Of a stretch of 64,000 nt of DNA, positions 33,268 to 43,072 are shown piece by piece. Numbering within the stretch: position 1 is the first letter of the stretch; every line of letters begins with the position of its first letter. The DNA is from Acidimicrobiia bacterium (lineage in GTDB: Bacteria; Actinomycetota; Acidimicrobiia; Acidimicrobiales; MedAcidi-G1), in assembly GCA_012959995.1 (NCBI GenBank), contig DUCC01000002.1, positions 1 through 64,000 on the forward strand, read 5' to 3'. The notes under the pieces are model-generated. The model saw only the letters and a list, made by a program, of their open reading frames with translations. It did no database searches and was not told the DNA's origin. The translations under genes were made by a program, and so were the position numbers.

Positions 33268-34755
33268 TTAAGCAGCGGCCACCGGAATACGACGGCGGTG
33301 GCGAGGGTCGGCGGTTACTTCTTTCAACTCGCCTATTAAGTAAAAGTTGCCCGCATCAATAATCTCAACGTCGGCATAAGCACCCACCCGCAAGCCAGGG
33401 GCCGCCGGCAAGTTAACCATCTTGTTTTGACGGGTACGTCCCGTTACTTGATTCGGTTCACGCTTAGCCGGGCCTCCGATGATCACCGACTCCACCCGGC
33501 CCACCCGGGCCGCATGGGTAAGGGCCGACGATCGACTCAAGACCGTTCGCAACCGTTCGTAACGGTCCACGCTCACCGCATGGTCAACAAACTGGTCGGT
33601 CATTTCTGCCGCCTCGGTACCCGGTCGAGGCGAAAAAATATAGGTGTAGGCAGCGTCAAAACCGACTTCGGCTATTAGCGCCAAGGTTTCTACAAAATCG
33701 TCTTCAGTTTCGCCTGGGAAACCCACAATCAAGTCGGTGCTAACGGCCAAGTCTTCAATGGTGGCCCGGGCTTCGTTTAGCCGTTCTAAATAACGTTCAG
33801 CGGTGTAACCGCGATGCATGGCCGCCAACACCCGGTCGCTCCCCGACTGCAAAGGCAAGTGCAGGTGTTCGCAGACCTCGGGCACTTCGGCCATGGCGGC
33901 AATGGTCTCCGGGCGTAAATCTTTGGGATGAGGACTGACAAAGCGCACCCGTTCGATGCCCTCAACTTGGCCGGCGGCCCGTAAGAGATCAGCAAACAAC
34001 GGGCGCGGGCGGCGGGTCTGATCTTGAGCCCATAGTTGGCCTGCTTCAGTTTGGTCGGTGTCGCTCGGAGCCTCGGGCCGTAAACGTAAAGTGAGGTCAC
34101 GGCCATAAGAGTTTACGTTTTGCCCCAACAAGGTTATTTCGGTTACCCCGTCGCCAGATAGGTCTTCCATCTCAGACACCAGTTGACCAAAGGGACGACT
34201 GATCTCTGGGCCCCGCACCGAAGGGACGATGCAAAAAGCACAGGAATTGTCGCAACCTATTTGCAAAGTCACCCAAGCACTGTGGTCTTCGTCGCGCCGG
34301 GTGGGTAAGGCCGACGGAAATAACTCAGCATCGCCACGCACTACTTCTTCAAGAATCTCTATGACCGAACCATTTTGCCGTGCTTCATCTAAGAGTTCGA
34401 CCGCTCGATGAACATTGTGGGTACCAAAAACCACGTCTACGTGGCCGGCCCGTTGTTGGATTAAATCTCGGTCTTTTTGCGCCAAACAGCCGCCTACCGC
34501 TACTTGCACGTGGGGACGTTTTTCTTTGAGCACCTTGAGGTTGCCCAGCGCTCCGTAGAGCTTGTTGTCGGCGTTTTCACGGATGCAACAGGTGTTGAGC
34601 ACAATAATGTCGGCCTCGTCTTCAGAGACCGCCCGGGTAAGCCCATCGGCTTCGAGCAAACCAGCGATGCGTTCGCTGTCGTGTTCGTTCATCTGACACC
34701 CGTAGGTACGCACGGAGTAAGTGCGTGGTGCAGGAAGTTCAGGGGTTTCGCTCAC
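33268..34755 (-). CDS. miaB: tRNA-2-methylthio-N6-dimethylallyladenosine synthase
   Basis: 495 residues. N-terminal MTTase domain with the first Fe-S Cys residues (YGCQMNEHDSE, NTCCIRENA, GGCLAQKD), the radical-SAM core with CDNSCAFC motif near 165, and a C-terminal TRAM domain (GRTRQNKMVNLP...). It methylthiolates i6A37 of tRNAs. A 495-residue length is at the long end for MiaB because of a ~25-residue insert after the radical-SAM core (LTLRLRPEAPSDTDQTEAGQ). The stop is two bases before the miaA start. Confidence 0.94.
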   Translation of the reverse strand: MSETPELPAPRTYSVRTYGCQMNEHDSERIAGLLEADGLTRAVSEDEADIIVLNTCCIRENADNKLYGALGNLKVLKEKRPHVQVAVGGCLAQKDRDLIQQRAGHVDVVFGTHNVHRAVELLDEARQNGSVIEILEEVVRGDAELFPSALPTRRDEDHSAWVTLQIGCDNSCAFCIVPSVRGPEISRPFGQLVSEMEDLSGDGVTEITLLGQNVNSYGRDLTLRLRPEAPSDTDQTEAGQLWAQDQTRRPRPLFADLLRAAGQVEGIERVRFVSPHPKDLRPETIAAMAEVPEVCEHLHLPLQSGSDRVLAAMHRGYTAERYLERLNEARATIEDLAVSTDLIVGFPGETEDDFVETLALIAEVGFDAAYTYIFSPRPGTEAAEMTDQFVDHAVSVDRYERLRTVLSRSSALTHAARVGRVESVIIGGPAKREPNQVTGRTRQNKMVNLPAAPGLRVGAYADVEIIDAGNFYLIGELKEVTADPRHRRRIPVAAA

Positions 34756-34794
34756 CCCACTAGGTTATGGGGCGCTCACCCAGCGGCCACCACG

Positions 34795-34824
34795 TTGGCC
34801 TAACCGCTCTCACGGTTAGGCCAA
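34795..34824. terminator. Perfect hairpin after recA
   Basis: TTGGCCTAACCG (34795-34806) pairs perfectly with CGGTTAGGCCAA (34813-34824), a 12-bp stem with a six-base loop, immediately after the recA stop in the minus direction. There is no T-run, so termination may be factor-aided. It likely separates recA from miaB. Confidence 0.65.
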
Positions 34825-34834
34825 CCGGCCAGCG

Positions 34835-35968
34835 TTAGTCCTGAATAGCGATGGGCACATCGTCAGCAGCGGTGAACTCATCGGTTGCCGCTCCATCCTC
34901 TGCTTCCATAACCGGTTCTTCTTCTTCAACTTCAGGAGTCACCTCACGCCACACCCGGTCAGTGATTTCCATCATCACCTCAGGGTTATCAAAGAGGAAC
35001 TTCTTAGCGTTTTCTCGACCCTGGCCAAGTTGCTCGCCTTCGTAGGTGTACCAAGCACCAGACTTCTTGACGATGTCGAGGTCGACCCCAAGGTCAATAA
35101 CCGAACCTTCTCGGCTAATACCCTGGCCGTACATGATGTCGAACTCGGCTTGCTTAAAGGGCGGAGCTACCTTGTTCTTTACCACCTTGACTCGGGTGCG
35201 GTTACCCACAATGTCTAAGCCATCTTTCAATGCTTCGATGCGGCGGATGTCTAGGCGAACCGAAGCGTAAAACTTCAGCGCACGTCCGCCTGGGGTGGTC
35301 TCTGGCGAACCGAACATGACACCAATTTTTTCACGCAACTGGTTGATGAAAATACAAATGGTGTTGGACTTGTTTAGGTTGGCGGCCAACTTGCGCAAAG
35401 CCTGCGACATCAAACGAGCTTGGAGGCCTACGTGGGTGTCGCCCATGTCGCCTTCAATCTCTGCCCGAGGAGTCAAAGCAGCCACCGAGTCAACAACAAT
35501 CACATCTAACGCACCGGAACGAACCAGCATGTCAACAATTTCTAATGCCTGTTCACCAGTGTCGGGTTGCGAGATAAGCAAGGAGTCAACGTCGACCCCG
35601 ATGGCTGCCGCATAGACCGGGTCCATGGCGTGTTCTGCATCGATGTAGGCACAGACGCCACCGTTGCGTTGGGCCTCGGCCACCACGTGGGTGGCGAGGG
35701 TGGTTTTACCTGAACCTTCTGGGCCAAAGATTTCTACCACACGGCCCCGAGGCAACCCACCGACACCCAAAGCCAGGTCGAGGGCCAAAGCGCCAGTGGG
35801 GACGGTCTCGATAGCCATGGAGGCTTTATCACCCATCTTCATGACGGCACCGGTACCGAACTGCTTTTCAATCTGACTCAACGCCAGGTCAAGAGCTTTA
35901 CTTCGACCTACGGCATCTGCGCCGATTTCTGGAACTGTCTTAAGTGGTTTGTTCATTTTCTTTGCCAT
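34835..35968 (-). CDS. recA: Recombinase RecA
   Basis: 377 residues. Walker [11 protein letters not shown] near 81-90, [25 protein letters not shown] near 205-220, [19 protein letters not shown], plus an acidic C-terminal tail ([12 protein letters not shown]). Start ATG at 35968 with GGAG eight bases upstream. It catalyses strand exchange and activates LexA cleavage. A LexA box lies 105 bases upstream, so recA is part of the same regulon as lexA. No recX follows; miaB is next. Confidence 0.98.
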   Translation of the reverse strand: MAKKMNKPLKTVPEIGADAVGRSKALDLALSQIEKQFGTGAVMKMGDKASMAIETVPTGALALDLALGVGGLPRGRVVEIFGPEGSGKTTLATHVVAEAQRNGGVCAYIDAEHAMDPVYAAAIGVDVDSLLISQPDTGEQALEIVDMLVRSGALDVIVVDSVAALTPRAEIEGDMGDTHVGLQARLMSQALRKLAANLNKSNTICIFINQLREKIGVMFGSPETTPGGRALKFYASVRLDIRRIEALKDGLDIVGNRTRVKVVKNKVAPPFKQAEFDIMYGQGISREGSVIDLGVDLDIVKKSGAWYTYEGEQLGQGRENAKKFLFDNPEVMMEITDRVWREVTPEVEEEEPVMEAEDGAATDEFTAADDVPIAIQD

Positions 35969-36073
35969 GATTAACTCCGTTATTTTTGTAGAGGGGTAAG
36001 AGAAGTTGTTACGTAGAGAAACTTAGTAGAGGGGTGTGACAATGTGCCCTTGCGAATAACAACAGCGTAATTG

Positions 36074-36087
36074 CGAACAGGTGTTCG
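36074..36087. promoter_or_regulatory. LexA operator of recA
   Basis: CGAACAGGTGTTCG, a perfect match to CGAAC-N4-GTTCG, between recA (minus) and msrB (plus). It lies 106 bases upstream of the recA start and 58 before msrB, so msrB might also feel LexA. Confidence 0.9.
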
Positions 36088-36144
36088 TTGCAAGCATTTC
36101 GCCAAATTCTTTTCTTTACTCCTTAAAACAGGTAGGTTTTGGTC

Positions 36145-36552
36145 ATGAACGAAATCCCAAAATCTCAAGAAACTGACCAACAACTGCGCTCACGGCTAAC
36201 CAGCCAACAATATGACTGCACCCAAGAGGCGGGCACCGAAGCTCCCTTCACCGGCATTTATTGGGACGAAAACCGGGCTGGCACCTACCGTTGCATCGTG
36301 TGCGATGAGGCCCTCTTTGCCAGCGCCACCAAGTTTGACGCCGGGTGCGGATGGCCCAGTTTTGACGCCCCGCTCAGCCCCGACATCATCGACACATCCG
36401 AAGACCGCAGCACCGGATACCTGCGCACCGAAACCCTGTGCCACAACTGCGGCGCCCACCTGGGCCACGTATTCCCCGACGGCCCCACTCCCACCGGCGA
36501 CCGCTTCTGCATCAACTCGGCTTCCATTCGTCTCGAAACCAACGACGAATAA
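36145..36552 (+). CDS. msrB: Peptide-methionine (R)-S-oxide reductase
   Basis: 135 residues from ATG 36145 (an upstream TTG at 36139 is not needed). Zinc Cys pairs CIVC...C and CHNC, the motif FDAGCGWPSF near 60-70, GAHLGHVFPDG near 102-112, and the catalytic RFCINSASIRL near 118-128. It reduces methionine-R-sulfoxide in damaged proteins. Divergent from recA and convergent with cinA. Its repair role fits an oxidative/DNA-stress neighbourhood. Confidence 0.94.
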   Translation: MNEIPKSQETDQQLRSRLTSQQYDCTQEAGTEAPFTGIYWDENRAGTYRCIVCDEALFASATKFDAGCGWPSFDAPLSPDIIDTSEDRSTGYLRTETLCHNCGAHLGHVFPDGPTPTGDRFCINSASIRLETNDE

Positions 36553-36562
36553 AATCTAACCC

Positions 36563-37801
36563 TTAACCCCGGTCGATTAAACGGCGGCGCAGCATGTTGA
36601 GCGCCGAAATAACCGTAAGTTGCCTGGTCATGGTGCGGCCATACGGAAAACGCACTTCCACCGCATCGGTCACCCCATCAACGCTGGTGGCTATCCACAC
36701 CACACCCGGCTCCACACCCTCTTGAGGCTCTGGGCCTGCCACCCCGGTAACCGCCACCGACACATTTGCCCCCGTCACTCGGCACACCCCGGCCGCCATA
36801 GCCCGCACCGCCGCCTCACTAACCACCGGCCCCTCGGGCACCCCCAATAAATCATGTTTCACGCTATTGGCATACGACACCACCGAACCCACAAAAGCTC
36901 GGCTGGCTCCCGGCACCTCGGTCAGGCGCGCCCCAATCATGCCGCCGGTCATGGACTCCGCCGTGGCCATGGTTAAACCCTGAGCCACCAAAAGGTCCAG
37001 CACCACCGACTCCATATTTTGCTCATCCACCCCAAAAACCACCGACCCGATAATGGCTCGCACCCGAACTTCTTCCTCGGCCAACATGGCCAAAGCGTCC
37101 TCCTCGGTGTCGCCCTTAGCGGTGATGCGCACCTTCAACCCCTCCATACCGCTGGCCAAAAAAGCCAACGTAGGGCCGCCCGTCGCATCGAGGCGCTCAA
37201 TTTCTTCGGCCAGCAACTCGGCCAAACCCGACTCTGACTCACCCCAAGTACGCAACACCCGAGACCGGATAACCGACGTAGAACCCGAACGCAAAATCAA
37301 ATCAGGTAACACCGTGCCGTTCACCATGTCACGCATTTCGCTGGGCACCCCCGGCACGGCATAAATAACCTTGTCGCCTACCGGGCACACCAACCCCGGA
37401 GCGGTCCCCGGCATTTGCTCGATGGTCACCGCCCCCACCGGTACATCCGCCTGACGCAAATTGTTCTCCGGCATACGGCGGCCTCGACCAGCAAACTTTT
37501 GCTCAATCCGCTCCACCAAAAAATCTTGACGCTCCAACCCCACCCCCATCACCTCAGCAATTACCTCACGGGTGATGTCATCTTGAGTAGGGCCCAAACC
37601 TCCGGTAACGATCACCGCATCGGCTCGACCAAGCGCCTCAGAAACAGCATCATTGATGCGCTGAGCATTATCGCCCACCGCCGCATGGCGCAAACAATCA
37701 ATACCCGCCAACGCCAGCTGCTCACCAATCCACGCCGAGTTGGTGTCCACGATTTGCCCCAGCAACAACTCCGTGCCCACCGCCACAATCTCGCAGCGCA
37801 C
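36563..37801 (-). CDS. cinA: CinA-family protein (competence/damage-inducible; NMN deamidase domain)
   Basis: 412 residues, start GTG at 37801. N-terminal MoCF-type domain (GTELLLGQIVDTNSAWIGEQLALAGID, VIVTGGLGPTQDDITREV) and C-terminal CinA domain (ATAESMTGGMIGARLTEVPGASRAFVGSVVSY). The family splits pyridine nucleotide pyrophosphates and deamidates nicotinamide mononucleotide, and is linked to competence by name. It is six bases after pgsA, in the common actinobacterial order rimO-pgsA-cinA(-recA). Confidence 0.92.
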   Translation of the reverse strand: MRCEIVAVGTELLLGQIVDTNSAWIGEQLALAGIDCLRHAAVGDNAQRINDAVSEALGRADAVIVTGGLGPTQDDITREVIAEVMGVGLERQDFLVERIEQKFAGRGRRMPENNLRQADVPVGAVTIEQMPGTAPGLVCPVGDKVIYAVPGVPSEMRDMVNGTVLPDLILRSGSTSVIRSRVLRTWGESESGLAELLAEEIERLDATGGPTLAFLASGMEGLKVRITAKGDTEEDALAMLAEEEVRVRAIIGSVVFGVDEQNMESVVLDLLVAQGLTMATAESMTGGMIGARLTEVPGASRAFVGSVVSYANSVKHDLLGVPEGPVVSEAAVRAMAAGVCRVTGANVSVAVTGVAGPEPQEGVEPGVVWIATSVDGVTDAVEVRFPYGRTMTRQLTVISALNMLRRRLIDRG

Positions 37802-37807
37802 CGTGAC

Positions 37808-38380
37808 CTACTCCCCTGTGGTGTTGGTGGCTTTACGGCCATCGAGCAAATACTGCAGCCCCGTGACCACCGTCAACACCACCGCCGCCCACAAGGTGGC
37901 CTCCACCAGCCAATCAAAGTTTTCAAACAACGGAATAACCGCTACCAACAGCGCCAAACCCTGCACCGTAGTTTTTGCTTTAGCCGACTTGCGGGCCGGC
38001 ACCGCCAACCCTTGACGAGCAAACCACAAACGATAAAAAGTAATCAGCACCTCTCGCACGGCCAACAAAATCACCGGCAACCAGGTGTAGCGACCTACCG
38101 CCACCAAACAAACCGCCGCCCCAATGACCGCCACCTTGTCGGCCAAGGGATCTAAAAAAGCCCCCCAACGGCTGACCTTGCCCGCCCGACGAGCCAACGA
38201 ACCATCCATGTAATCAGTGAGCCCAAGAATAAAGCCCAACAAAAAAGCACCCCACGACACGCCGCGTCGATCCTGAGCTTCCAAAATAATGACAAACAAC
38301 ACCGGCGAAAGCGCCAACCGCGACAAGGTCACCAAATTTGGCGGGCTCACCACCGTGCCAAAATGTTTAAAAAGGTTCAT
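37808..38380 (-). CDS. pgsA: CDP-diacylglycerol-glycerol-3-phosphate 3-phosphatidyltransferase
   Basis: 190 residues with several membrane helices. The CDP-alcohol phosphotransferase signature D-G-x2-A-R-x8-G-x3-D-x3-D is exact in DYMDGSLARRAG...WGAFLDPLADK near residues 58-80. It starts phosphatidylglycerol synthesis, which supplies the diacylglycerol used by Lgt. The start overlaps the rimO stop by four bases. Confidence 0.92.
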   Translation of the reverse strand: MNLFKHFGTVVSPPNLVTLSRLALSPVLFVIILEAQDRRGVSWGAFLLGFILGLTDYMDGSLARRAGKVSRWGAFLDPLADKVAVIGAAVCLVAVGRYTWLPVILLAVREVLITFYRLWFARQGLAVPARKSAKAKTTVQGLALLVAVIPLFENFDWLVEATLWAAVVLTVVTGLQYLLDGRKATNTTGE

Positions 38381-39621
38381 GCTGTCTCCAAGTCGGGACC
38401 CAACGCACCAGTAACCGTAACCGTTGCCACCGCACCCACGGGGAGATCCTCGCTTATCTGCACGATCCCGTCAATTTCTGGCGCCTCACGCCAGGTGCGT
38501 CCCACCCCAGGTTCATCCACCAAAACCTCCACCGACTGGCCTATCAACGCATCTCGTCGCTGAGCCGTAATGGCATCTTGTACCTCAGAGAGTTCACGCA
38601 AACGCTCGGCCACCAAGCCCGCCTCAGGCGCTCCGTCAAGACCCGCAGCGTAAGTGCCTTCCTCTGGCGAATACGAGAAAAACCCGCACCAATCCAGTTG
38701 GGCCTCTTCGATGAAAGCCAACAAAGCATCTTGGTCTTCTTCGGTTTCGCCGGGATAACCCACAATAAAGTTTGAGCGAAACACCGCAGCCGGCTCACGC
38801 TGGCGAATAACCTTCATGCGCTGAGTGAACTTCTCGCCGCTCCCCCAACGCTTCATAGCCCGCAACAAAGGCGGCGACACATGCTGCAACGAGAGATCAA
38901 AATAAGGCACCCCGGTGGCACAAATAGTGTCAATCAACTCATCGCTAAGGTCCGACGGATAGAGATACAACAAACGCACCCGCTGCGCTACCGTAGACAC
39001 CGCTTTAACCAACGGCACGATGGCCCGCTCCCCCACTCCTTGATCTCGGCCAAAAGCCGCCAGGTCTTGAGCCACCAACACCACCTCATGTACTTGCAAA
39101 GCCTGCGTTTCAGCCACAATGTCAGCAATGGTTCGACTGCGTTGCGGCCCCCGAAAACTCGGAATAGCGCAAAACCCGCAAGCCCGGTCACAACCCTCAG
39201 CGATTTTTACGTAAGCCCACGGGCGCTGCGAAGCCGGCCGAGGCAAGTTCAACAAGTCAAACGAAGGTAACGCCTGCTCTGCCGCTCGCTGGCCCAAAGT
39301 AACCGGCACCCCAAACCCCGCTACCCGATCCACCTCAGGCAAAGAGGTCGCCAAGTCATCGCCATAGCGTTCAGCCAAGCACCCGGTAACCACCAACTTG
39401 GCTCCGGTTCGCCGCAAATCATCAAGGGCCAACACCGTGTCAATGGACTCCTGACGGGCCTCTTCAATAAAAGCACAGGTATTCACCACAATCAGGTCCG
39501 CGTCCTCAGGGCGATCCGTGGGCTGCATCCCATCTTGGGTCAACAAGCCCACCAACTTGTCGGAATCCACCTCATTTTTTGGGCAACCCAAAGTCACCAA
39601 ATGATAAGTAGAAGCAGTCAT
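38377..39621 (-). CDS. rimO: Ribosomal protein uS12 methylthiotransferase
   Basis: 414 residues. N-terminal TLGCPKNEVDSDKL, NTCAFIEEARQES and GCLAERYGDD supply the Cys of the auxiliary cluster; the radical-SAM motif CDRACGFC lies near 145; C-terminal TRAM domain. RimO adds a methylthio group to Asp89 of ribosomal protein S12. It is distinguished from MiaB by the PKNEVDS stretch. The window so carries both methylthiotransferases. Confidence 0.93.
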   Translation of the reverse strand: MTASTYHLVTLGCPKNEVDSDKLVGLLTQDGMQPTDRPEDADLIVVNTCAFIEEARQESIDTVLALDDLRRTGAKLVVTGCLAERYGDDLATSLPEVDRVAGFGVPVTLGQRAAEQALPSFDLLNLPRPASQRPWAYVKIAEGCDRACGFCAIPSFRGPQRSRTIADIVAETQALQVHEVVLVAQDLAAFGRDQGVGERAIVPLVKAVSTVAQRVRLLYLYPSDLSDELIDTICATGVPYFDLSLQHVSPPLLRAMKRWGSGEKFTQRMKVIRQREPAAVFRSNFIVGYPGETEEDQDALLAFIEEAQLDWCGFFSYSPEEGTYAAGLDGAPEAGLVAERLRELSEVQDAITAQRRDALIGQSVEVLVDEPGVGRTWREAPEIDGIVQISEDLPVGAVATVTVTGALGPDLETA

Positions 39622-39661
39622 GACTCTTTAGGTTACGGCCCAACTGGCCTCGACCCCCGGA

Positions 39662-40612
39662 TTACGTCAAAGCAGCGTTAAAGCCCAAGTAAGCCAGTAC
39701 GCCCAAATAAGTCAGCACCAAAACTGCCCCCTCACGGCGACCCACCACCCGTCCCGTCGCCATCAACGCCAAAGCCAAAACCGCTACCGCCACCATGGCC
39801 AACACTCCTCTGGTTTGCATAAATACATCGCTGAGCGTTCCCGGCCCAGCCAAAAACAACCCAGCACCTACCGCCAGGCTGTTAAACAAGTTCGAGCCCA
39901 ACAAGTTGCCCAAAATCAAACCCGTCTCATTGCGCCGAGCCGCAGCCCCCACGGTGACCAGTTCAGGCAAAGAAGTACCCAAAGCCACCATAGAAAACCC
40001 CACAAACCCACCCGAGAGGTTGAGTGTTTCAATCAGGTCCGTAGAAGCACCGACCACCACTTGGGCAGCCGCCATAGTGCCCAACAAACCGGCCCCGGCC
40101 CGCAACCAAGGGCTAATGGAACGCTTACTTTCCGGAATAGCCGGCGGCGGGGTTTCCTCAGCAGTGTGCAAACGCACCATCAACACCATGGACATTACAA
40201 ACACCGCTAACAACACTAAGCCTTGCCCGTTGGTCATTTCGTTTTGCACCAAAGCAGCGAAAATGAGCACCCCACCCAATGACAAAAACCCTCGGGACAA
40301 GGTGCCGGTGGGCACGGTAATAGGGCGGATAAACGCCGCTACCCCCAAAACAAAAGTCAAGTTAGCCACGTTTGAGCCCACAATGTTGCCCAAACCGAGG
40401 TTAACTTCGCCTTGCCGAGCTGCCCAAGTGGACACCACAAACTCTGGGGCGCTGGTTCCGAAACCCAGAATTAACGCCCCCATAACCACGGTGGGCACAT
40501 TCATTTGGTGCGCTAAGCGTGACGCCCCCAACACAAACTGGTCAGCCGCCAACGCCAACACCGCCAAACCCACCACCAAACCCACCACCAAAAAAATAAC
40601 TGAGCCCCCCAT
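39662..40612 (-). CDS. Calcium/sodium antiporter, CaCA family (YrbG-like)
   Basis: 316 residues, about ten membrane helices in two inverted halves. Each half has the alpha-repeat GTSxPE: LGFGTSAPEFVVS near residue 50 and VALGTSLPELVTVG near 210, with GNIVGSN and GNLLGSN following. It exchanges cations, commonly Ca2+ for Na+ or H+, at the inner membrane. It lies between rimO and ftsK with gaps of 40 and 12 bases. The substrate is inferred from family only. Confidence 0.9.
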   Translation of the reverse strand: MGGSVIFLVVGLVVGLAVLALAADQFVLGASRLAHQMNVPTVVMGALILGFGTSAPEFVVSTWAARQGEVNLGLGNIVGSNVANLTFVLGVAAFIRPITVPTGTLSRGFLSLGGVLIFAALVQNEMTNGQGLVLLAVFVMSMVLMVRLHTAEETPPPAIPESKRSISPWLRAGAGLLGTMAAAQVVVGASTDLIETLNLSGGFVGFSMVALGTSLPELVTVGAAARRNETGLILGNLLGSNLFNSLAVGAGLFLAGPGTLSDVFMQTRGVLAMVAVAVLALALMATGRVVGRREGAVLVLTYLGVLAYLGFNAALT

Positions 40613-40624
40613 TGCGTCGTAGCC

Positions 40625-43009
40625 TTACAGGCCCTGGGCCATCAGGTTTTCGAGCTCTTCTTCAGAAATCAGCACCTCTCGAGCCTTGGAACCCGTGGAA
40701 GGGCCCACCACCCCGGACTCTTCCATCAAATCCATCAAGCGGCCTGCCCGAGCGAACCCCACCCGCAACTTTCGCTGCAACATAGAGGTAGAACCCAACT
40801 GGGTAGCCACCACCAACACGCGGGCTTGGTCAAAAAGCTCATCGTCGCTGTTGCCACCCGAAGGCGGGCTCGCAGTGATGCTGTCAGTAATGGTGTCCCT
40901 ACCCGACGAAGCGGCCCCGCCCCCAGCAGATTGTTTGCCGATTACTTCGGCCTCATCGTCACTCGGTGCATCGTCACCCAAAGCCTTGACCTGTTTAACC
41001 CAAACCGCCACCACCTGGCGTACCTCTTCTTCGTCAACCCAAGCCCCTTGAATACGTTGCGGCGTGCCCGAGCTGGGGCCCAGCAACAACATGTCGCCCT
41101 GGCCTACCAAACGCTCGGCACCCGGCTGATCCAAAATAACCCGACTATCGGCCAAGCTAGAAACAGCAAAAGCCAAACGAGCCGGGATGTTGGCTTTAAT
41201 AACCCCAGTAATCACGTTGACCGACGGGCGCTGAGTCGCCACCACCAAGTGGATGCCCACCGCACGAGCCATTTGAGCCAGGCGGCAAATGGAATCTTCA
41301 ACATCGCGAGCCGCCACCATCATGAGGTCAGCAAGTTCGTCAACCACCACCAAAATAAATGGCAGCCGCTGATAAACCACCGGTTCGTCATCGTCATCGG
41401 TCAAACCCAACGGGGCTTTCAAATCGCCCCGATCATAAGACGCGTTATAACCAGTTATGTCACGGAAACCCGTAGCCGACAACAAGCCGTAACGGCGTTC
41501 CATTTCTTTTACCGCCCAACTCAAAGCGTTGGCTGCTTTACGGGGATCGGTCACCGGAGCAGTCAGCAAATGCGGCACCCCTTCGTACTGACCCATCTCT
41601 ACCCGCTTTGGATCAATAAGAATCATTCGCACCTGATCGGGGGTGGTGCGCATCAAAATTGAAGTCACCAGCGAGTTGATACACGAAGACTTTCCGGCCC
41701 CGGTGGCCCCAGCAATAAGCATGTGAGGCATGGTGGCTAGGTTCATCATGACCGACTGGCCCTTGATGTCTCGCCCAACCCCAACTTCTAAGGGATGGCG
41801 GGCTTTGGCTGCTTCGTTCGAGATCAAAATATCGCCGAGAGCCACGATCTCGCGGTCATCGTTCGGTACCTCAATACCGATGGCCTGCTGACCAGGAATA
41901 GGAGCCAAAATACGCACATCAGCAGTCGCCAAAGCGTAAGCAATATCTTTGTTCAGACTGGTAATACGGGCCACCTTGACCCCCTCACCCAACTGCAAGG
42001 CGTAGCGGGTTACCGTCGGGCCGACCGTCATGTCGGTAAGACGGGTTTCTACCCCATGGGCGGTCAATGCTTCTTGCAAACGGACACCGCGTGCTTCCAC
42101 CGCTTTGGCATCTATGTCATGAACCACGCTTCGCGACAAGAGTTTGGTAGACGGCAAGCGCCAAGGGGAATCCGCCACCGCAGGGCCCAACTCAATGGTG
42201 AGTTGTTCGCCGCCCACTATGGGTGCCACCTTGCCTTTGCGTTTCTTAGCTTTCGGAGCGGGCTCTGGTTCAGGCTCGGGCGGAACGGGCCGCGGATCAG
42301 CCGATTCAGGCGAGTTGATGGTGGGCGTTGGTTCATCGGGGGCCGTAAAAATATCTTTAAAACCGTCGAGAATAACCCGCCCCATGGGGCGCAAAACCTT
42401 CATGACCCCCGAAGCCGCTTCGCGCACCGTGACCCCAGTAACAATAGCCACCCCCACAAAACCCAACGCCAATAAAATAGGAACCGCTCCCCAAGGGCTC
42501 ACCGCAGCCTCTAACGACCCACCAGCCACCAGACCCAGCAAGCCACCCGCTTTACCTAACACAGCGCTGCCATCGTTTAAACCGGGGCGACCCTGGGTCA
42601 TATGTAACAACCCGGTAACGCCAATAAGCGCCAGGCCAAGCCCGACCGGAATGCGTTTAGAGAGCTCGTCAACTTCGTGGCGTTCTTGAAACATGGCGAA
42701 ACCCAGACCCACCATGGCTACCGGAAGCACCATTTTGGTCAACCCGATAGACCACCCCAGGCCGCTTTCTAGCCCCCGACCCACTACCCCAGCTTTGTCG
42801 AAATACAAAGAAAGTACGCCCAACAAACCCACCAAAATCAAGAACAAGCCCATCATCTCGTCGCCTCGGCCCCCAAAAGCGGCCTGCAACATGCGACGAG
42901 ATAACGGGTTTCGGTTGGGCTGCGCAGCGATGCTGCTTTTGGTCGACCGAGACCCGGTTTTACCTGATTTTTTTGACCCCTCGGGGCGCGAAGATTTAGC
43001 GTTTACCAC
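40625..43009 (-). CDS. ftsK: DNA translocase FtsK/SpoIIIE
   Basis: 794 residues, start GTG at 43009. N-terminal membrane domain (about 35-210, four helices), acidic/Pro linker (about 225-265), then the alpha-beta motor with Walker A AGATGAGKSSCINS near 440 and MILIDPKRVEMGQYEGVPHLL, and the C-terminal gamma domain (ARVLVVATQLGSTSMLQRKLRVGFARAGRLMDLMEESGVVG) that reads KOPS-type sites. Moves chromosomal DNA through the closing septum. It lies with rnj in minus order. Confidence 0.95.
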   Translation of the reverse strand: MVNAKSSRPEGSKKSGKTGSRSTKSSIAAQPNRNPLSRRMLQAAFGGRGDEMMGLFLILVGLLGVLSLYFDKAGVVGRGLESGLGWSIGLTKMVLPVAMVGLGFAMFQERHEVDELSKRIPVGLGLALIGVTGLLHMTQGRPGLNDGSAVLGKAGGLLGLVAGGSLEAAVSPWGAVPILLALGFVGVAIVTGVTVREAASGVMKVLRPMGRVILDGFKDIFTAPDEPTPTINSPESADPRPVPPEPEPEPAPKAKKRKGKVAPIVGGEQLTIELGPAVADSPWRLPSTKLLSRSVVHDIDAKAVEARGVRLQEALTAHGVETRLTDMTVGPTVTRYALQLGEGVKVARITSLNKDIAYALATADVRILAPIPGQQAIGIEVPNDDREIVALGDILISNEAAKARHPLEVGVGRDIKGQSVMMNLATMPHMLIAGATGAGKSSCINSLVTSILMRTTPDQVRMILIDPKRVEMGQYEGVPHLLTAPVTDPRKAANALSWAVKEMERRYGLLSATGFRDITGYNASYDRGDLKAPLGLTDDDDEPVVYQRLPFILVVVDELADLMMVAARDVEDSICRLAQMARAVGIHLVVATQRPSVNVITGVIKANIPARLAFAVSSLADSRVILDQPGAERLVGQGDMLLLGPSSGTPQRIQGAWVDEEEVRQVVAVWVKQVKALGDDAPSDDEAEVIGKQSAGGGAASSGRDTITDSITASPPSGGNSDDELFDQARVLVVATQLGSTSMLQRKLRVGFARAGRLMDLMEESGVVGPSTGSKAREVLISEEELENLMAQGL

Positions 43010-43036
43010 GGTTTAAAGGTACCACTAGCGTGTGAC

Positions 43037-43057
43037 AACGGCGGGATGCCCACCGTT
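43037..43057. terminator. Hairpin between rnj and ftsK
   Basis: AACGGCGGG (43037-43045) pairs with CCCACCGTT (43049-43057) apart from one internal C/A mismatch, loop ATG. It follows the rnj stop in the minus direction and lies just before the ftsK start. It may be a weak terminator. Confidence 0.45.
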
Positions 43058-43072
43058 TATTGTCTAAAACGG

